Positions 24,501 through 33,794 of a stretch of DNA of 64,000 bases are shown one piece after another; positions within the stretch are counted from its first letter, which is position 1, and each line of letters starts with the position of its first letter. Below the pieces are notes generated by a model. That model was not told the origin of the DNA and did not search any database. It was given only the letters and a program-made list of their open reading frames with translations. The position numbers were made by a program, and so were the translations under genes. The stretch is from Shinisaurus crocodilurus (Eukaryota; Chordata; Lepidosauria; Squamata; Shinisauridae): contig CM037878.1 in assembly GCA_021292165.1 (NCBI GenBank), positions 293,184,971-293,248,970 on the forward strand. The letters run 5' to 3'.

Positions 24501-27215
24501 GGGGGGCTATTCAGATGTTTGTTTATTATGGACATGTAGAAGCCATCTTCAATCAAATCCCAAGGGTGGTTTATATAAAAAGGAAAAAGATACAACAAAA
24601 CTGAAAATACCAGTATATCAACATAGACAGGGCCTAGCTCAACGCTCATTGGCTGCATTGAGTTCCAGAGAGGACATAGGAAATTGGCTGTAGTCTTGGG
24701 CAAGAAATGACCTTTGCATCGGGGGGGGGGGCTCCCACAGGCCGCAAGGCATGCATAAGGGTGTATGGGGTCCCTGGCGCAGAGCGGGCCAGTTTTTCAG
24801 GAAGTGCAGGCTCAAAAGGACCTTCCCCCGAGCACGCGCAGCTGTTAGCGGGGAGAAATTTTGCGGACGTGGGGGAGGAGAGTCGAGGCTTACCTGTTGA
24901 CGCAGGTAATTAGCCAGCATGGGGGCGGGGCTACAGGAGCCAATATTAGGCCCTGAGTGCTTTTCGCTGATGAAGGCAACAACGTGTTTCTCAAAGACCT
25001 GCAAAGGGCCCTGCTGGAACTTGTTCCGGGCAGGTGGGGGAGAGGGGACTAAGCAGGCGCTGGTCCCTCTCTGTGGCGGGTAAGTGCGGGTTAGGGTATT
25101 GATAGGGTGAGGTGAGCATCCTTGGCACCATTCAGGTGACAGGCGGTTTCAGGAGGCCTCAGATTGATGGGTCAGTAGGCTCAGTCAGCTGAGGATCCGG
25201 AACGCCTGTGATGCCTTTGTGCTCGCCAAGCTTGTTGTCGTGGGACTCCGAGAGGGGGCGACGCAACAAAGGCTCCCAACACTGGAAAGTGGAAAATGGG
25301 GCGGCGGCGGATCCAACGCCACCACCCGGTTTTGGATGCTCCGCCCAATTGGACAATTGAGTGGCCTAGGAGGCCAGATTAGAATAACCCGCACTCCATC
25401 CCTTTGCAGTTCATTGTATGTAAATAAATGTGGCCCAGTTAAATACCAAACAGGTGTCTCGGCTCTTCATTTCCCCCTTACGTTCGCAAACTGCTGTCTT
25501 TGAAGGTCTCAGTTTGGGGGTCCATGGCATGAGTGGGCCCTGGCTGACAGGATCTGACTCCACTCCCTCTGCTGCCCGCCCACCCACCCACCCACCCACT
25601 GCCCCATTTGGCAGCCTCGCCGCTCCACCCACCCCACAATACAGCGAGGCTCTGTTCTACTAAATACGGCTTTATTGAATAAAAAAGCAATATTGCATAT
25701 ACCAAAAGGCCAGCTTCACATTTTGAGGGGTTGGGATGGGGGGGGGCAACTTTGGTTATCCCTGGGATGGGAAAGCAGTAATCGGAATGCTGCTGTTCTA
25801 GGGGCTTGAGTGTTGCTGTTCTAGGGGCTGCCATGGGGCAGGCATGGGGACCAATTTTTCGGGTGAGGTGCTTACACAGGTGAACTCTCAGAGTGGACTC
25901 AGGACATCGGCATTTGCCCCTTCCGCAGGCTTGTATCAGGGCTCCTGCACCCTGAATGAGCGGGAAGGAGGGCCATCAGTAGGCAGACACCGTGCAATGT
26001 GTTGCTAGGCAGAACCTGGGAACGGAGTTCACCCGCGAGAACAGGAGTGGCAGGGAGTTTTTACCCTCTCTTGCTGAGCGACTCGCTAGCCAAACGCCTC
26101 GAGGCACGAGGAAACCAGCGTCTGACATGCTGAGCCATCAATGGTTACGCAAACTCTAGAACAAGCCATGGCTTAGGAAGCCAAACTTAAACCGCCCTGA
26201 CTAAACCTTCCTGGATTTGGACAACATGCTAATTTATTTATTTATTATATTTATACCCCACCTTTTTTTCCTGCAAGGAAGCCAAGGCGGCTTACATAAT
26301 CCTCCTCCTCCTCCTCTCCATTTTATCCTCACAACAACCCTGTGAGGTAGGTTAGGCTGTGAGAGTCAGTGACTGGCCCAAAGTCACCCAGTGAGTTTCA
26401 CAGCCGAGCGGGGACTAGAACCCGGATCTCCCGAGTCCCAGTCCAGCACTCTCACCACTACGCCACACTGGCTTAATAACCACAGTGACTTAGCGTGTCG
26501 TGTGAACCCAGTCAATGCGAGGGATTTCCTGCCTGGTCCCCAGAGAGGTATTTGCATAGGAATAGGGACTTTGTACCGGCCTTTAAGACTGGAGTGCAAA
26601 ATGTGATGCCCTTCTTTTTCTTTTCTTTTTTGCCCCCAGTTTCTACAAGTGTCATAGTTGGACTAGTCACCCTAGTTCTGTTGGCTCTCTTTGTACTAGG
26701 CCTTCTTGCCAGTTTCCAGAGAAACAAGTTGCAGGCTTGGTAAGTGCGCTTCTCCTCCATCACATAAGGTATTGACAGTGTTGCCATATGCCAAGACAAG
26801 GAAATTGTTGTCTGTAAGCTTGGCCGATACTGAAGATCTACTAACTTCCTTGGGGAGATTTGCAGAGATCAAGGCTGAACAAAATGTGGGTGCTATAGTT
26901 CACTTTTTTTTCATGAACAGTGGCCAGTTGGTTCTTCATGGACCTTTGGCCCGACTGGAGTCCATCAGGAGATGAGCCTTCAGTGTGGCGGCTCCATTTC
27001 TGTGGAACTCCCGGCCTCTGGAGGTCAGGCAGGCTCTGACATTGTGCTGCTTTTGGCACCTGCTGAAGACCTCCTTGTCCTGGGAAGCCTTCTCTGCTCT
27101 TCAACTGCCAATGTCATTTTAGTTTGTTTTCAATGTATTGTTTTTGTTTCTTTTATCTGTTTTTGTCTTTTTATTGTTTACCGCTCCAGAATCCGCTTGA
27201 TGTGGAATGGTATAC

Positions 27216-27261
<46 letters not shown>

Positions 27262-29924
27262 TGTCTTTAAAGCCAAAATTGTATCCCAGATCCTTTTTGG
27301 AGCATCTATCTGGTTTCCATGCTCAAAAAATTCTTTTGAAGGAGTTCAATCTCACTTTCAGAGATCCATATTTGGTGTGCCTAGGCCAGTGATGGCGAAC
27401 CTTTTTGAGCCCAAGTGCCCAAACTGCAACACAAAACCAACTTATTTATTTCAAAGTGCCAACACTGCAATTAAACCTGAATACCGAGGTTTTAGTTTAG
27501 AGTTGAATCGCACAAGCCACCACAGCTTAAATCACACCACCTCCAAGCTGCCAGTGCGTCTTTTAAGCCTGACCCAGTAAGGGCTGTCTCCTGACTCCTC
27601 CACATCAGCCCCCGCCCCACAGCCCCTTCTATCCCCCCATGGGCAGAGGGCGAGTGAGCGCGCAAGGTGGAGATTTAAAGCGGCAGCCCAGCCACCCCTT
27701 CTCAGGCAGGCAAGGCTGGAGGAAGAGGAGGTGGGCGCGCGAGAAGGAGGTGGGCAGAGAGTGAGCGTGCGAGGCGGAGAGCAGCCAACCAAGCATTTAA
27801 AGCGGCAGCTGCCCGCCTCGCCTCGCCTCTCCCCGCTTGCTCTCCTGCCCCAAGGGGGAATCCTTGCGGCAGGAGGCGCCCGGGACCCCTGCCTGATCTC
27901 GCTCCTCTCGCGTGCCCACAGAGAGGTCCTTGCGTGCCAGCTGTGGCACGCGTGCCATAGGTTCGCCATCACTGGCCTAGGCATGTTGCTGGTACTACTC
28001 TTAATCTGGAAGCCGACCTTAATGCCTTAAACTGTTTGGCTTGGTTGGATATATTCCATCTATGTTTGGCTTTGCTGCTGTCTGTTGCTTGCCTCCATCT
28101 CCTTTGTATTCCAGGCGATGACTTATACGTCTGCCTGGAAGAAGGGCGGAAGTGGTGCAGGAAGCTGTTTCAAAAAAGCTGTCTCCGTCTTATTTATTTG
28201 TTTGTTTATTCTATTTTTGAATCGCCCATCTGGCCAGTCATCTGGCCACTCTGAGCGATGTACAGTCTAAATCCAGCCAGCCACTGCCTCCAGCTGATAC
28301 GGCAGCTGCGCCCCTACCTTCCTAATCACCTGCTCCCATCAGTGGTTCATGCCTTGGTCTCCTCTCGCCTAGACTACTGTAATGTGCTCTACGTGGGGTT
28401 ACCCTTGAAGACGGTTCGGAAGCTGCAGCTGGTACAGAACGCGGCTGGTTAAAGGCAGCCGCCAGCGGGATCACATCACGCCAGTGCTGAAGGATTTGCA
28501 CTGGCTACCAGTTGCTTGCCGAGCCGAATTCAAGGTGTTGGTTTTGACCTTTAAAACCCTATACGGCTCCGGTCCAGTCTATCTCAAGGAGCGTCTCCAG
28601 CAACACCAAGTGGGCCGCTCAACAAGATCTGCCACGGATGGCCTTCTCCTTGTCCCTTCAGCCAGAGCAGCTAGACTGGTGGGGACGAGGAAGAGGGCCT
28701 TTTCTGTGGCGGCCCCCGTACTGTGGAACTCTCTCCCGAGTGACCTCCGCCATGCCCCCTCTCTGATGAGCTTCCGTCGCTCATTAAAAACCTGGTTGTT
28801 CAGGCGGGAATATGGGGTGGGTTAAGATTTTAAAATTTTTATATTGTTTTAATGTATTTTATTGTATTTATGTATTTTATTGTGTGTACATCGCCCAGGG
28901 TAGCCGGTTGCCGGCCAGATGGGCGATAAATAAATATTAATAATAAATAAATAAATAAATAAATAAATAATAAATACAAAAAACAAAAAACCAGAGTGTC
29001 AGTTAGCCCTGGGGGGGTGGGGGCAGTCCAACCGGAGCAGGCCCTGATGTTCCCTCTGCCTGCTCCTGCCGCCTTCACTCCTTCCTCTTCCCCACAGGGC
29101 CCTTGATGTCGTCTTATCTGCTATCTATGAAGTGGGAAAGAGCTAAATTTATTATTAAACAGAGGCTAATGGATATTGATTTTCAAGACCTCTACAGAGC
29201 GGCACAGGGTCCATTGGGTTTGCCTGGCCCCAATTTTAAAAATGGGATGTCCTATTTAAACTGGTTATCTATCCTCAAATATAGGAGAGCTTTTGTTCTG
29301 GCTTGGTGCAATGTTCTATCCTCTAAACTTCTCGATGGTAGATATAATAAAATTCCAGTTACCAACAGGCAGTGCCCTTGCAACAGTGGAGAGGTGGAGT
29401 CTGTTCTGCACGCGTTCTTTAATTGCAGCTTTTTTATCAAGGGGCTAGAGAAACTTTGATCTACCCTATTATGCCATCCCTTAGAGTCCATGTTGATTAT
29501 TTTACTTGAGGCTTCTAACATCTCAGTTACAGAGCAAGATGCTAATTTTTTTAATGTAGCTATCCGGATCAGACCCTCTACGGTTGTTATTTATTTATTT
29601 ATTTATTTCATTTTTTATACCGCCCAATAGCCAAAGCTCTCTGGGCGGTTCACAGCAATTAACAAGACAGTCCCTGCCCGCAGGCTTACAATCTAAAAAG
29701 ACATGACACACAAGGAAAAAGGAATGGGGAGGGAAGAAGGGTTCCATGACTCTGCTTATTAAATTTCTATGCACTTTATTTTCCCATGTGTATTTTACAT
29801 TTTTACGCTGTATGCCTGTCATCAGTAGACTGTAACTAATAAACTGCTACTTCTTTGTGCTTGGTTCAATAGGTTTGCTGGAGGAGTGATCCCTGCAAAA
29901 ACTCCGCCACTATCAGCAGATACA
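12477..29924 (+). CDS. ADAM9-like gene 1, C-terminal half (8 exons)
   Basis: Eight exons joined in phase give 303 codons without a stop. In order they encode the disintegrin domain from its middle, the cysteine-rich region, an EGF-like module, a transmembrane helix and the start of a cytoplasmic tail. ADAM proteins are type I membrane proteins of the cell surface that combine a zinc protease with integrin-binding and adhesion modules. Seen here: the disintegrin loop with ECD as its tip ([13 protein letters not shown]), the cysteine spacing throughout, and an EGF module ending [10 protein letters not shown], which in my memory of the family is closest to ADAM9. The prodomain and catalytic exons would lie upstream but are not in the 12 kb available. 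Whether the protease is active cannot be judged. The last coding exon and stop were not found before gene 2. Alternative: another member of the ADAM9/2/18/32 group. Confidence 0.9.
12567..14762. other. Gene 1 intron, no clear insertion
   Basis: Contains a G-run at about 13291-13302 and a LINE-tail-like stretch at about 13985-14090 (minus). Several open frames around 13.0-13.9 kb overlap on both strands, have no splice or family support and are taken as chance. Confidence 0.5.
14763..14949 (+). CDS. Gene 1 exon: disintegrin loop and start of cysteine-rich
   Basis: Acceptor CCAACAG, donor GTGAAG, phase 0 to 1, 62 codons plus one base. Reads [20 protein letters not shown], then [13 protein letters not shown], then [19 protein letters not shown]. 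It holds the disintegrin loop with an ECD tripeptide, as in ADAM9-type proteins, not RGD. The end matches the FG-turn before the cysteine-rich domain. Confidence 0.93.
15692..15797 (+). CDS. Gene 1 exon: cysteine-rich domain, first part
   Basis: Acceptor CATCTGCAG, donor GTAGGT, phase 1 to 2. Reads [17 protein letters not shown], then YKKCNEE, the conserved C-(x)n-G-D-R-x-G-N-C-G signature of ADAM cysteine-rich domains. Confidence 0.92.
16480..17906 (+). mobile_element. L2-like LINE, plus, split by another L2
   Basis: Plus-strand frames read [20 protein letters not shown], a later [13 protein letters not shown] piece, and a [13 protein letters not shown] tail typical of the L2-like LINE end. 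A minus-strand L2 3' end (17216-17833) sits in its tail, and the 3' end resumes at 17834-17906. Many substitutions make it old. Confidence 0.7.
17216..17833 (-). mobile_element. L2-like LINE 3' end, minus strand
   Basis: An ATTT tandem at the right-hand 3' end, then a clean minus-strand frame (17384-17824) reading [20 protein letters not shown], later [20 protein letters not shown] and a final [16 protein letters not shown]. It is nearly identical in protein text to the plus copy at 28.3-28.8 kb, so it is young. Confidence 0.85.
17915..18615. mobile_element. hAT element with GGCCCGCGGGCC ends
   Basis: Begins CAGGGGTCTTCAAACTAAGG and ends TTTGAGGACCCCTG. A perfect target-site duplication CTTTAGGA lies at 17907-17914 and 18616-18623. 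It is 701 bp, with no transposase. A LINE tail (about 18290-18425, plus) is nested in it. Confidence 0.9.
18290..18425 (+). mobile_element. LINE 3' tail nested in hAT
   Basis: Runs from a TTTTTCCTTGTGTGTCG-like box through 'AAACCGCCCAGAGAGCTTTGG' wording to an (AAAT)n tail. The same tail occurs reversed at 29588-29730 and in plus at 35.7 and 43.3 kb. Confidence 0.7.
19480..19870 (-). mobile_element. CR1-like LINE endonuclease fragment
   Basis: Read on the minus strand it gives [18 protein letters not shown], later [19 protein letters not shown] in broken frames. This is the endonuclease region near the start of a CR1-like ORF2. A (TCCA)n run lies at about 19489-19510. Confidence 0.6.
20043..20226 (+). 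CDS. Gene 1 exon: cysteine-rich domain, hypervariable part
   Basis: Acceptor TTTCTTTCAG, donor GTAACT, phase 2 to 0, 61 codons plus one base. Reads [16 protein letters not shown], later [18 protein letters not shown] and DGTSCGLDK. The LCGR-QC start and the GSD-D-G-V-DGT-CG end are diagnostic of ADAM cysteine-rich domains and very close in layout to ADAM9. Confidence 0.95.
20265..20371. repeat. (TTTGC)n / (TTTTGC)n microsatellite
   Basis: About 107 bp of tandem TTTGC and TTTTGC units starting 39 bp after the exon donor. Long open frames in both strands here (poly-Ala/Lys/Leu) are by-products of the repeat. Confidence 0.95.
20538..20725 (-). mobile_element. Sauria-type tRNA-derived SINE, truncated
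   Basis: Minus-strand copy: (ATTT)n tail, the ATACCCCGCCTT box, the CTCCATTTTATCC segment and the GGGCCAGTCACTGACT core in reverse. The tRNA-like head is missing. The family is a squamate hallmark. Confidence 0.85.
21598..21734. mobile_element. Hairpin hAT MITE, copy in 21.6-kb repeat
   Basis: 137-bp hairpin starting CAGTGTTCTCCAACC. Flanks CACTAGGG (21590-21597) and GGCTAGGG (21735-21742) match 6 of 8. The sequence to its right (to 22325) is the same as inside the 859-bp composite at 10305-11163. Confidence 0.88.
21735..22325. repeat. Segment duplicated inside the 10.3-kb composite
   Basis: About 590 bp with close identity to the interior of the composite hAT at 10.3-11.2 kb, including a T/C-rich tract, AATAAACA and the GCGAGGCTGGTCCATATATC end. 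This copy has no hAT terminus on its right. It may be the donor arrangement or a truncated sister copy. Confidence 0.75.
22590..23062 (+). mobile_element. CR1 LINE 3' end, plus
   Basis: Starts at ACTGGAGAGGGTTCAGAGG and ends with the CR1 tandem TCTATGATTCTATGATTC. It is about 92-95% like the 33.8-35.0 kb copy by eye. 5'-truncated within ORF2. Confidence 0.88.
23160..23237 (+). CDS. Gene 1 exon: end of cysteine-rich, start of EGF
   Basis: Acceptor CTTTTCTAG, donor GTAAGT, phase 0 to 0, 26 codons: [19 protein letters not shown], then SDCNNHG. The VLNYDCD wording is shared with ADAM9. An NRS sequon is present. A poly-A run follows at about 23247-23264. Confidence 0.95.
23912..24023 (+). CDS. 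Gene 1 exon: EGF-like module
   Basis: Acceptor TGTTTTCCAG, donor GTAAGT, phase 0 to 1. Reads [20 protein letters not shown], then [17 protein letters not shown]. The C-C-C-G-W-PP-C spacing is the ADAM EGF-like repeat. GYGGS-DSGP after it is typical of ADAM9 and relatives. Confidence 0.96.
24100..24262 (-). mobile_element. 5S rRNA-derived SINE with CR1 tail, copy 1
   Basis: On the minus strand: a part matching 5S rRNA (AAGCTAAGCAGGGTC, then CCTGGTTATTACTTGG, then ATGGGAGACC, the internal promoter region), followed by the CR1-like 3' tail and a TCTATGA end. The first 40 or so bases of 5S rRNA are replaced or lost. Confidence 0.85.
24263..26230. other. Gene 1 intron, mostly unrecognised
   Basis: Contains a G-run at 24721-24730, a (CCCA)n run at about 25579-25600 and possible old palindromic repeat remnants around 26140-26230. 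Open frames on both strands have no support. Confidence 0.45.
26231..26475 (-). mobile_element. Sauria-type tRNA-derived SINE, full length
   Basis: Minus-strand copy with (ATTT)n tail, GC-rich core, and a tRNA-like head with box B (GGTTCTAGTCCC reversed) and box A near its right end (GCCACACTGGC). It is inserted into an old repeat whose halves lie on both sides. Confidence 0.9.
26640..26739 (+). CDS. Gene 1 exon: transmembrane helix
   Basis: Acceptor TGCCCCCAG, donor GTAAGT, phase 1 to 2. Reads [20 protein letters not shown], then [14 protein letters not shown] single 22-24 residue hydrophobic helix is followed by a basic stop-transfer (QRNK), as expected for a type I ADAM. Confidence 0.93.
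26930..27264 (+). mobile_element. L2-like LINE 3' fragment ending in (CAT)n
   Basis: Reads [19 protein letters not shown] in one frame, matched reversed at 54.8-55.1 kb, and ends in a (CAT)n tandem at about 27216-27260 that forms its 3' tail. Confidence 0.65.
27387..27974. mobile_element. GC-rich hAT element, 588 bp
   Basis: Begins CAGTGATGGCGAACC and ends GGTTCGCCATCACTG. A perfect target-site duplication GCCTAGGC lies at 27379-27386 and 27975-27982. The interior is CpG-rich. The open frames in it are not genes. Confidence 0.92.
28185..28262 (-). mobile_element. LINE 3' tail fragment
   Basis: Short minus-strand L2-like tail (ATTTGTTTGTTT, then GCCCATCTGGCC) directly before a plus L2. Confidence 0.55.
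28263..28975 (+). mobile_element. L2-like LINE 3' end, plus
   Basis: Two frames separated by one small deletion near 28445: [20 protein letters not shown], then a longer frame ending [16 protein letters not shown] at 28825. 3' tail GCCAGATGGGCGATAAATAAAT at about 28913-28975. Young. Confidence 0.88.
29100..29590 (+). mobile_element. Non-LTR retrotransposon ORF2 end, clade unclear
   Basis: A 118-codon frame (29103-29459) ends with [20 protein letters not shown], a Cys/His C-terminal knuckle common to LINE ORF2 proteins. A further part after a stop reads LLEASNISV. No reverse transcriptase core is present. The clade is uncertain (CR1-, L1- or R4-like). Confidence 0.55.
29588..29730 (-). mobile_element. 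LINE 3' tail, minus
   Basis: (ATTT)n followed by the reversed tail also seen at 18290-18425. It sits about 140 bp upstream of the last gene 1 exon found. Confidence 0.7.
29873..29924 (+). CDS. Gene 1 exon: cytoplasmic tail start
   Basis: Acceptor TTCAATAG, donor GTAAGT. One base completes the Trp codon of the transmembrane exon, then [17 protein letters not shown], ending in phase 0. The phase continuity and splice sites support it. The sequence itself is not conserved enough to name. The next tail exon was not found downstream. Confidence 0.7.
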
Positions 29925-30014
29925 GTAAGTTACTGAAAGCTCTTTTCTGGAAGGACCCAGTGCAAAAGGGTCTCGTTTTCCTTTTGGAAAAAATAAATAG
30001 AAACACTGGATGTA

Positions 30015-30484
30015 GACAAACTGGAGAGGGTTCAGAGGAGGGCAACAAAGATGATCAGGGGACTGGAAACAAGGCCCTATGAGGAGAGACTGAAAGAACT
30101 GGGCATGTTTAGCCTTCAGAAGAGGAGACTGAGGGGAGATATGATCGCACTCTTCCAGTACTTGAAAGGTTGTCACACAGAGGAGGGCCAGGATCTCTTC
30201 TCGACCATCCCAGAGTGCAGGACACGGAATCATGGGCTCAAGTTACAGGAACCCAGATTCCACTTAAACATCAGGAAAAAATTCCTGACTGTTAGAGCAA
30301 TAAGAGAATGGAACGAATTACCAATGGAGGTGGTGGGCTCTCCCACTCTGGAGGCATTCAAGGTGCAGCTGGACGGCCATCTGTCAGGGATGCTTTGACT
30401 TGGGTTCCTGCATGGAGCAGGGGGTTGGACTCGATGGCTTTGTGGGCCCCTTCCAGCTCTACTCTTCTATGATTCTATGATGCC
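30015..30484 (+). mobile_element. CR1 LINE 3' end, plus
   Basis: Frame 30051-30398 reads [20 protein letters not shown], later RAIREWNELPMEVVGSP and LDGHLSGML to the stop, then the 3' UTR and CTATGATTCTATGATG tandem. 5'-truncated. It begins about 90 bp after the last gene 1 exon. Confidence 0.88.
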
Positions 30485-33400
30485 CTGCCCACATTTAAAA
30501 TGCTTCCTTCAGGACACGGAACGCAGGGTGGAGTGGAACCGTTTACACTGAATATTTATTTACTAAATTTTATTGTATTTGTTTTGTGTTGCTTTTTTCA
30601 TCTTGTATGCTGCCTTGAGAGGGTTCCACCCTTAAATAAATAAAAATAAAGCACAACCAAAGAAATAATAAATACGCAGAAAGCGAGCATCCTTGTGTAC
30701 AAGGCAGGTAGGTGCAATTCTGGCTCCTTGCTCTCCACTATGTGGAAGGAACATAATTGCATAACGTGGTGTGCGATAAACAGCAAAAACTGGGGAGCAG
30801 GCAAAGACAGGAGGGGGGAAGACCACCAGCCCTACAGATAACTCCCTCTCCCCCCACAAAAACAAGTCTTCGTCTCCCAGTGTAGTACAAATGCTGAGGA
30901 TGTTACAGGTATATCAAAAAAAGTGTGAAAACACCACCGTGATAGAACTTTCTTTTATCTTTTTAAACAAAATTTTTACAACTTTTTAACAATACATGTT
31001 CAATCATTATATTTAAACTTCCTTTTGTCTATTTTTGAAATTTTTAACATTTTTTTACAACACATATTGATTTAATATATATATAAACTTTAAAAACTTT
31101 TCAATTAATCAAACTTTACAAACTGTTCACTAATCATGCTGTAACACAGAGTATACATCATGTATAATTATATTCAATGGTAATCACCCCTTTATCTTTC
31201 AGGGGTTTAGCATCCACCAAACTTGCTGTATTCTTATAGAGTTAATGAAAACCTTCCTTTGTTTTTTCTTTGTCTTCATGGAGTTGCTGCAGCCTTTACT
31301 CTTATTTTTTGAGATGGCCTTCAAGTGAGCCTTCCTCTCCGTTTTTTCTTTCTGAGTGGCTTAAAGCATTATTTTTCCTTGGATGCGAGGATGTTACAGG
31401 GGCAATTCAATGGCCAGGAAGGGGAAAGGCAGGAGCCTTGCCCTCTGGGCATGTGTGGCTGTGGGATGGGGCAGGCTTGCCGCCTAAACTTCTGCTCCCT
31501 AAATGTTCCTGAAGAAGGCTCTGCGCAGGTGTAGCCATCGTATGTCTGAATGCACAGACGGCCACTCAAAGAACCACAGTTACAGGTAAGCAGCCAGTCT
31601 TTACCCTCATTTCCTATCTTCCAGGGACCGCTGAAAAGCCAAATATCCGAAGGGGGCATGTCAATGAAAAGCCAAAAGTCAAACCTTGATGTATCTTCCC
31701 CCACATAGACTATCCTGCTGCAGAGCAGAACAACTGTTCTGATACCTGAACTATCACGGAAATAGCTCCCAGAAAGGATGCGTGGGCCTATTGCCACTGC
31801 ATGAGTTCTGTATGTTTCTTTTCCCGTTGTTTGAATCGTTCTGTTTATTTGCGTTGTCTCGCCAGTTTTCAAATAAAGTATTGTTAAGGATTTGGCCTTT
31901 CCTGAGTGTTATCTTTCAATAGTTCAAGTATTCAGGAAGCCTTTGGCTGACCGTTAACAATCTATCGCTGATTAATACACTTCAAACAAAACACGAATTT
32001 GTTTTCGGTGGGTTCATTCTGTTGGATTTGCTATCTTTGTGAGCAGAGTGTGTGCGAGTTGGGAGATTTATAATCCTGTGTCTGTGTGCTATCAGAGGCC
32101 TGAAATTCCACACACAGATCTTCCAGATCTCACCTCCCCCCGCGCAGCGTGCAGCGTGTTGTGCCAGTTTCTCCAGCCCAGTCTGCCCTGTTATCAGACT
32201 GCTTCCAGCTTCCCCGTTGCAGATTAATCCATGGAGTCAGGAAACACTCTGGAACACCACAGGTCTAATTCTACCTGTTTATTCACTTAGCAAGTAAAGT
32301 TCTACAGAGTATACATTTCCTAGTTACAGTCCATGTGCAGAGTATAAATGCATAGCAAGCATTACATCCAGTGGAGTAAGTTGAGCTTCACTCCACCTCA
32401 GCAAAGAAGTTACATTGTTGCAGTGACAAAAGTCCAGCAAGAAGAACAAGAAGAAGAAGAGAGAAAGCAGTCCAGCTTCTCTCTAAGATGGCTTCAGACA
32501 GAAAACAAGTTAGCACGTCATCAGAACATACAAACCATGTGACTAGCTCATATTGCTCTCACGGTCTAGCTTCCCATGCGAAAAACACGGGGATCCAGAA
32601 AGACATAACAAACCTGTTTACAGCCATTCTGTCCCTTCCATGTTCATAGATCATAGATCATAGAGTTGGAAGAAGCCTACAAGGCTATCGAGTCCAACCC
32701 CCTGCTCAATGCAGGAAACTAGAGGAGGGGTCTCCCATCCAAGTAATAACCAGGCCTGACCCTGCTTAGCTTTCCACACTCAGACAAGCTGCAGCTGGTG
32801 AAGTGATACATATCACAACACATTCTTTAGTTTTGTACAAACAAGAATTTGTACGGGGGAAATCTCTTGATCCATTTTTCATTTTTATGAAAAAATATAC
32901 TTCTTATAACATCACATCAAAATATAATATATTGAATGAAATAAAATAAAAATGTTCCTTGTTATTATAAAGGAGAATTGCTAAAGAGTCTTAGATCTTA
33001 ATAGTTTAACAGGAAATAGAGTTTCCTAAACATTTCTTATTATCAAAGATCTCTAGTCCTAATAGTTTAAGGGAGCAATCATATGGCCCCCCAGACAGCA
33101 TCTGAGGGGCCACAGGATAGTTTGGATTCCCAGATCCAAGGTGGGAGACAGTGCTCCGACCTTACAGCTGTGAATCGGTGCTCAGTCCCGCTCCCCTCGC
33201 AGCTGGCATGGAAAGAACCATGCCGGCTGCTCTCTGAGGTTGACTTCGGTGAGGGTAAAAGGGGGTGTTCCGGTGGGCGGGAAGGGGAGGAGACGGGAGA
33301 GGCCCGGAAACGAGTTATCCTGACGCCTCTCCAGCCTCCTTCCCTCCCCGCCTTCCAAAATGCTCCAGCTAGACAAGCAAAAAAGCCCATCTAGAGAAAA

Positions 33401-33606
33401 TGCAGGTGGGACGACGGGGAGGCAGAGATCGCCTCCACAGCTCCTTCGCTCTCTGTTGGATGACTGTAAACCTCCAAGTTCGGGGGCCTTACAGGCATTA
33501 CAATAGTAGGATTGTGCCCTAAAAGGAGAGTTTTCATCTAAGTACCAAGTTTTCTATTCAGATTTGAATAGGCTGATCAGCTGACGGGTACACAGGCCTG
33601 ATGAGC
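30485..33606. other. Between genes 1 and 2, no gene recognised
   Basis: AT-rich stretches (30.9-31.2 kb), an unclassified repeat with a nested 5S SINE (32.56-32.83 kb), and open frames at 31325-31534 and 33083-33394 without recognisable motifs. A terminal exon of gene 1 could be hidden here but none is convincing. Confidence 0.45.
32646..32796 (-). mobile_element. 5S rRNA-derived SINE with CR1 tail, copy 2
   Basis: Same structure and orientation as 24100-24262. It is inserted into the repeat that is also found, uninterrupted and reversed, at 8776-8885, so the insertion has an empty-site comparison inside this window. Confidence 0.85.
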
Positions 33607-33614
33607 ATCTAGAT

Positions 33615-33703
33615 CAGTGTTCTCCAACCTTGGGTCCCCAGATGTTTTTGGCCTACAACTTGTAGGCCAAAAACATCTGGGGACCCAAGGTTGGAGGACA
33701 CTG
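33615..33703. mobile_element. Hairpin hAT MITE, 89 bp
   Basis: Starts CAGTGTTCTCCAACC, ends TTGGAGGACACTG. Target-site duplication ATCTAGAT (33607-33614 and 33704-33711). The central part of the longer copies is deleted, leaving two near-perfect arms. Confidence 0.93.
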
Positions 33704-33794
33704 ATCTAGATGGCAAGAAGCTACCTCATTCCAAAACAGAACAGATTTATACAGTTTCTGTGCAGAGATTTCCGCATAGATTTCCTCATAGCTA

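Noticed and set aside
12477..29924. Snake-venom-type metalloproteinase/disintegrin gene
   Set aside because: The gene has EGF, transmembrane and tail exons and ADAM9-like wording; venom enzymes derive from a different ADAM branch and lack these parts.
31325..31585. Possible gene 1 terminal exon after TGTTACAG near 31399
   Set aside because: Open to a stop, but the acceptor lacks a pyrimidine tract, the phase is unproven and there is no family similarity.
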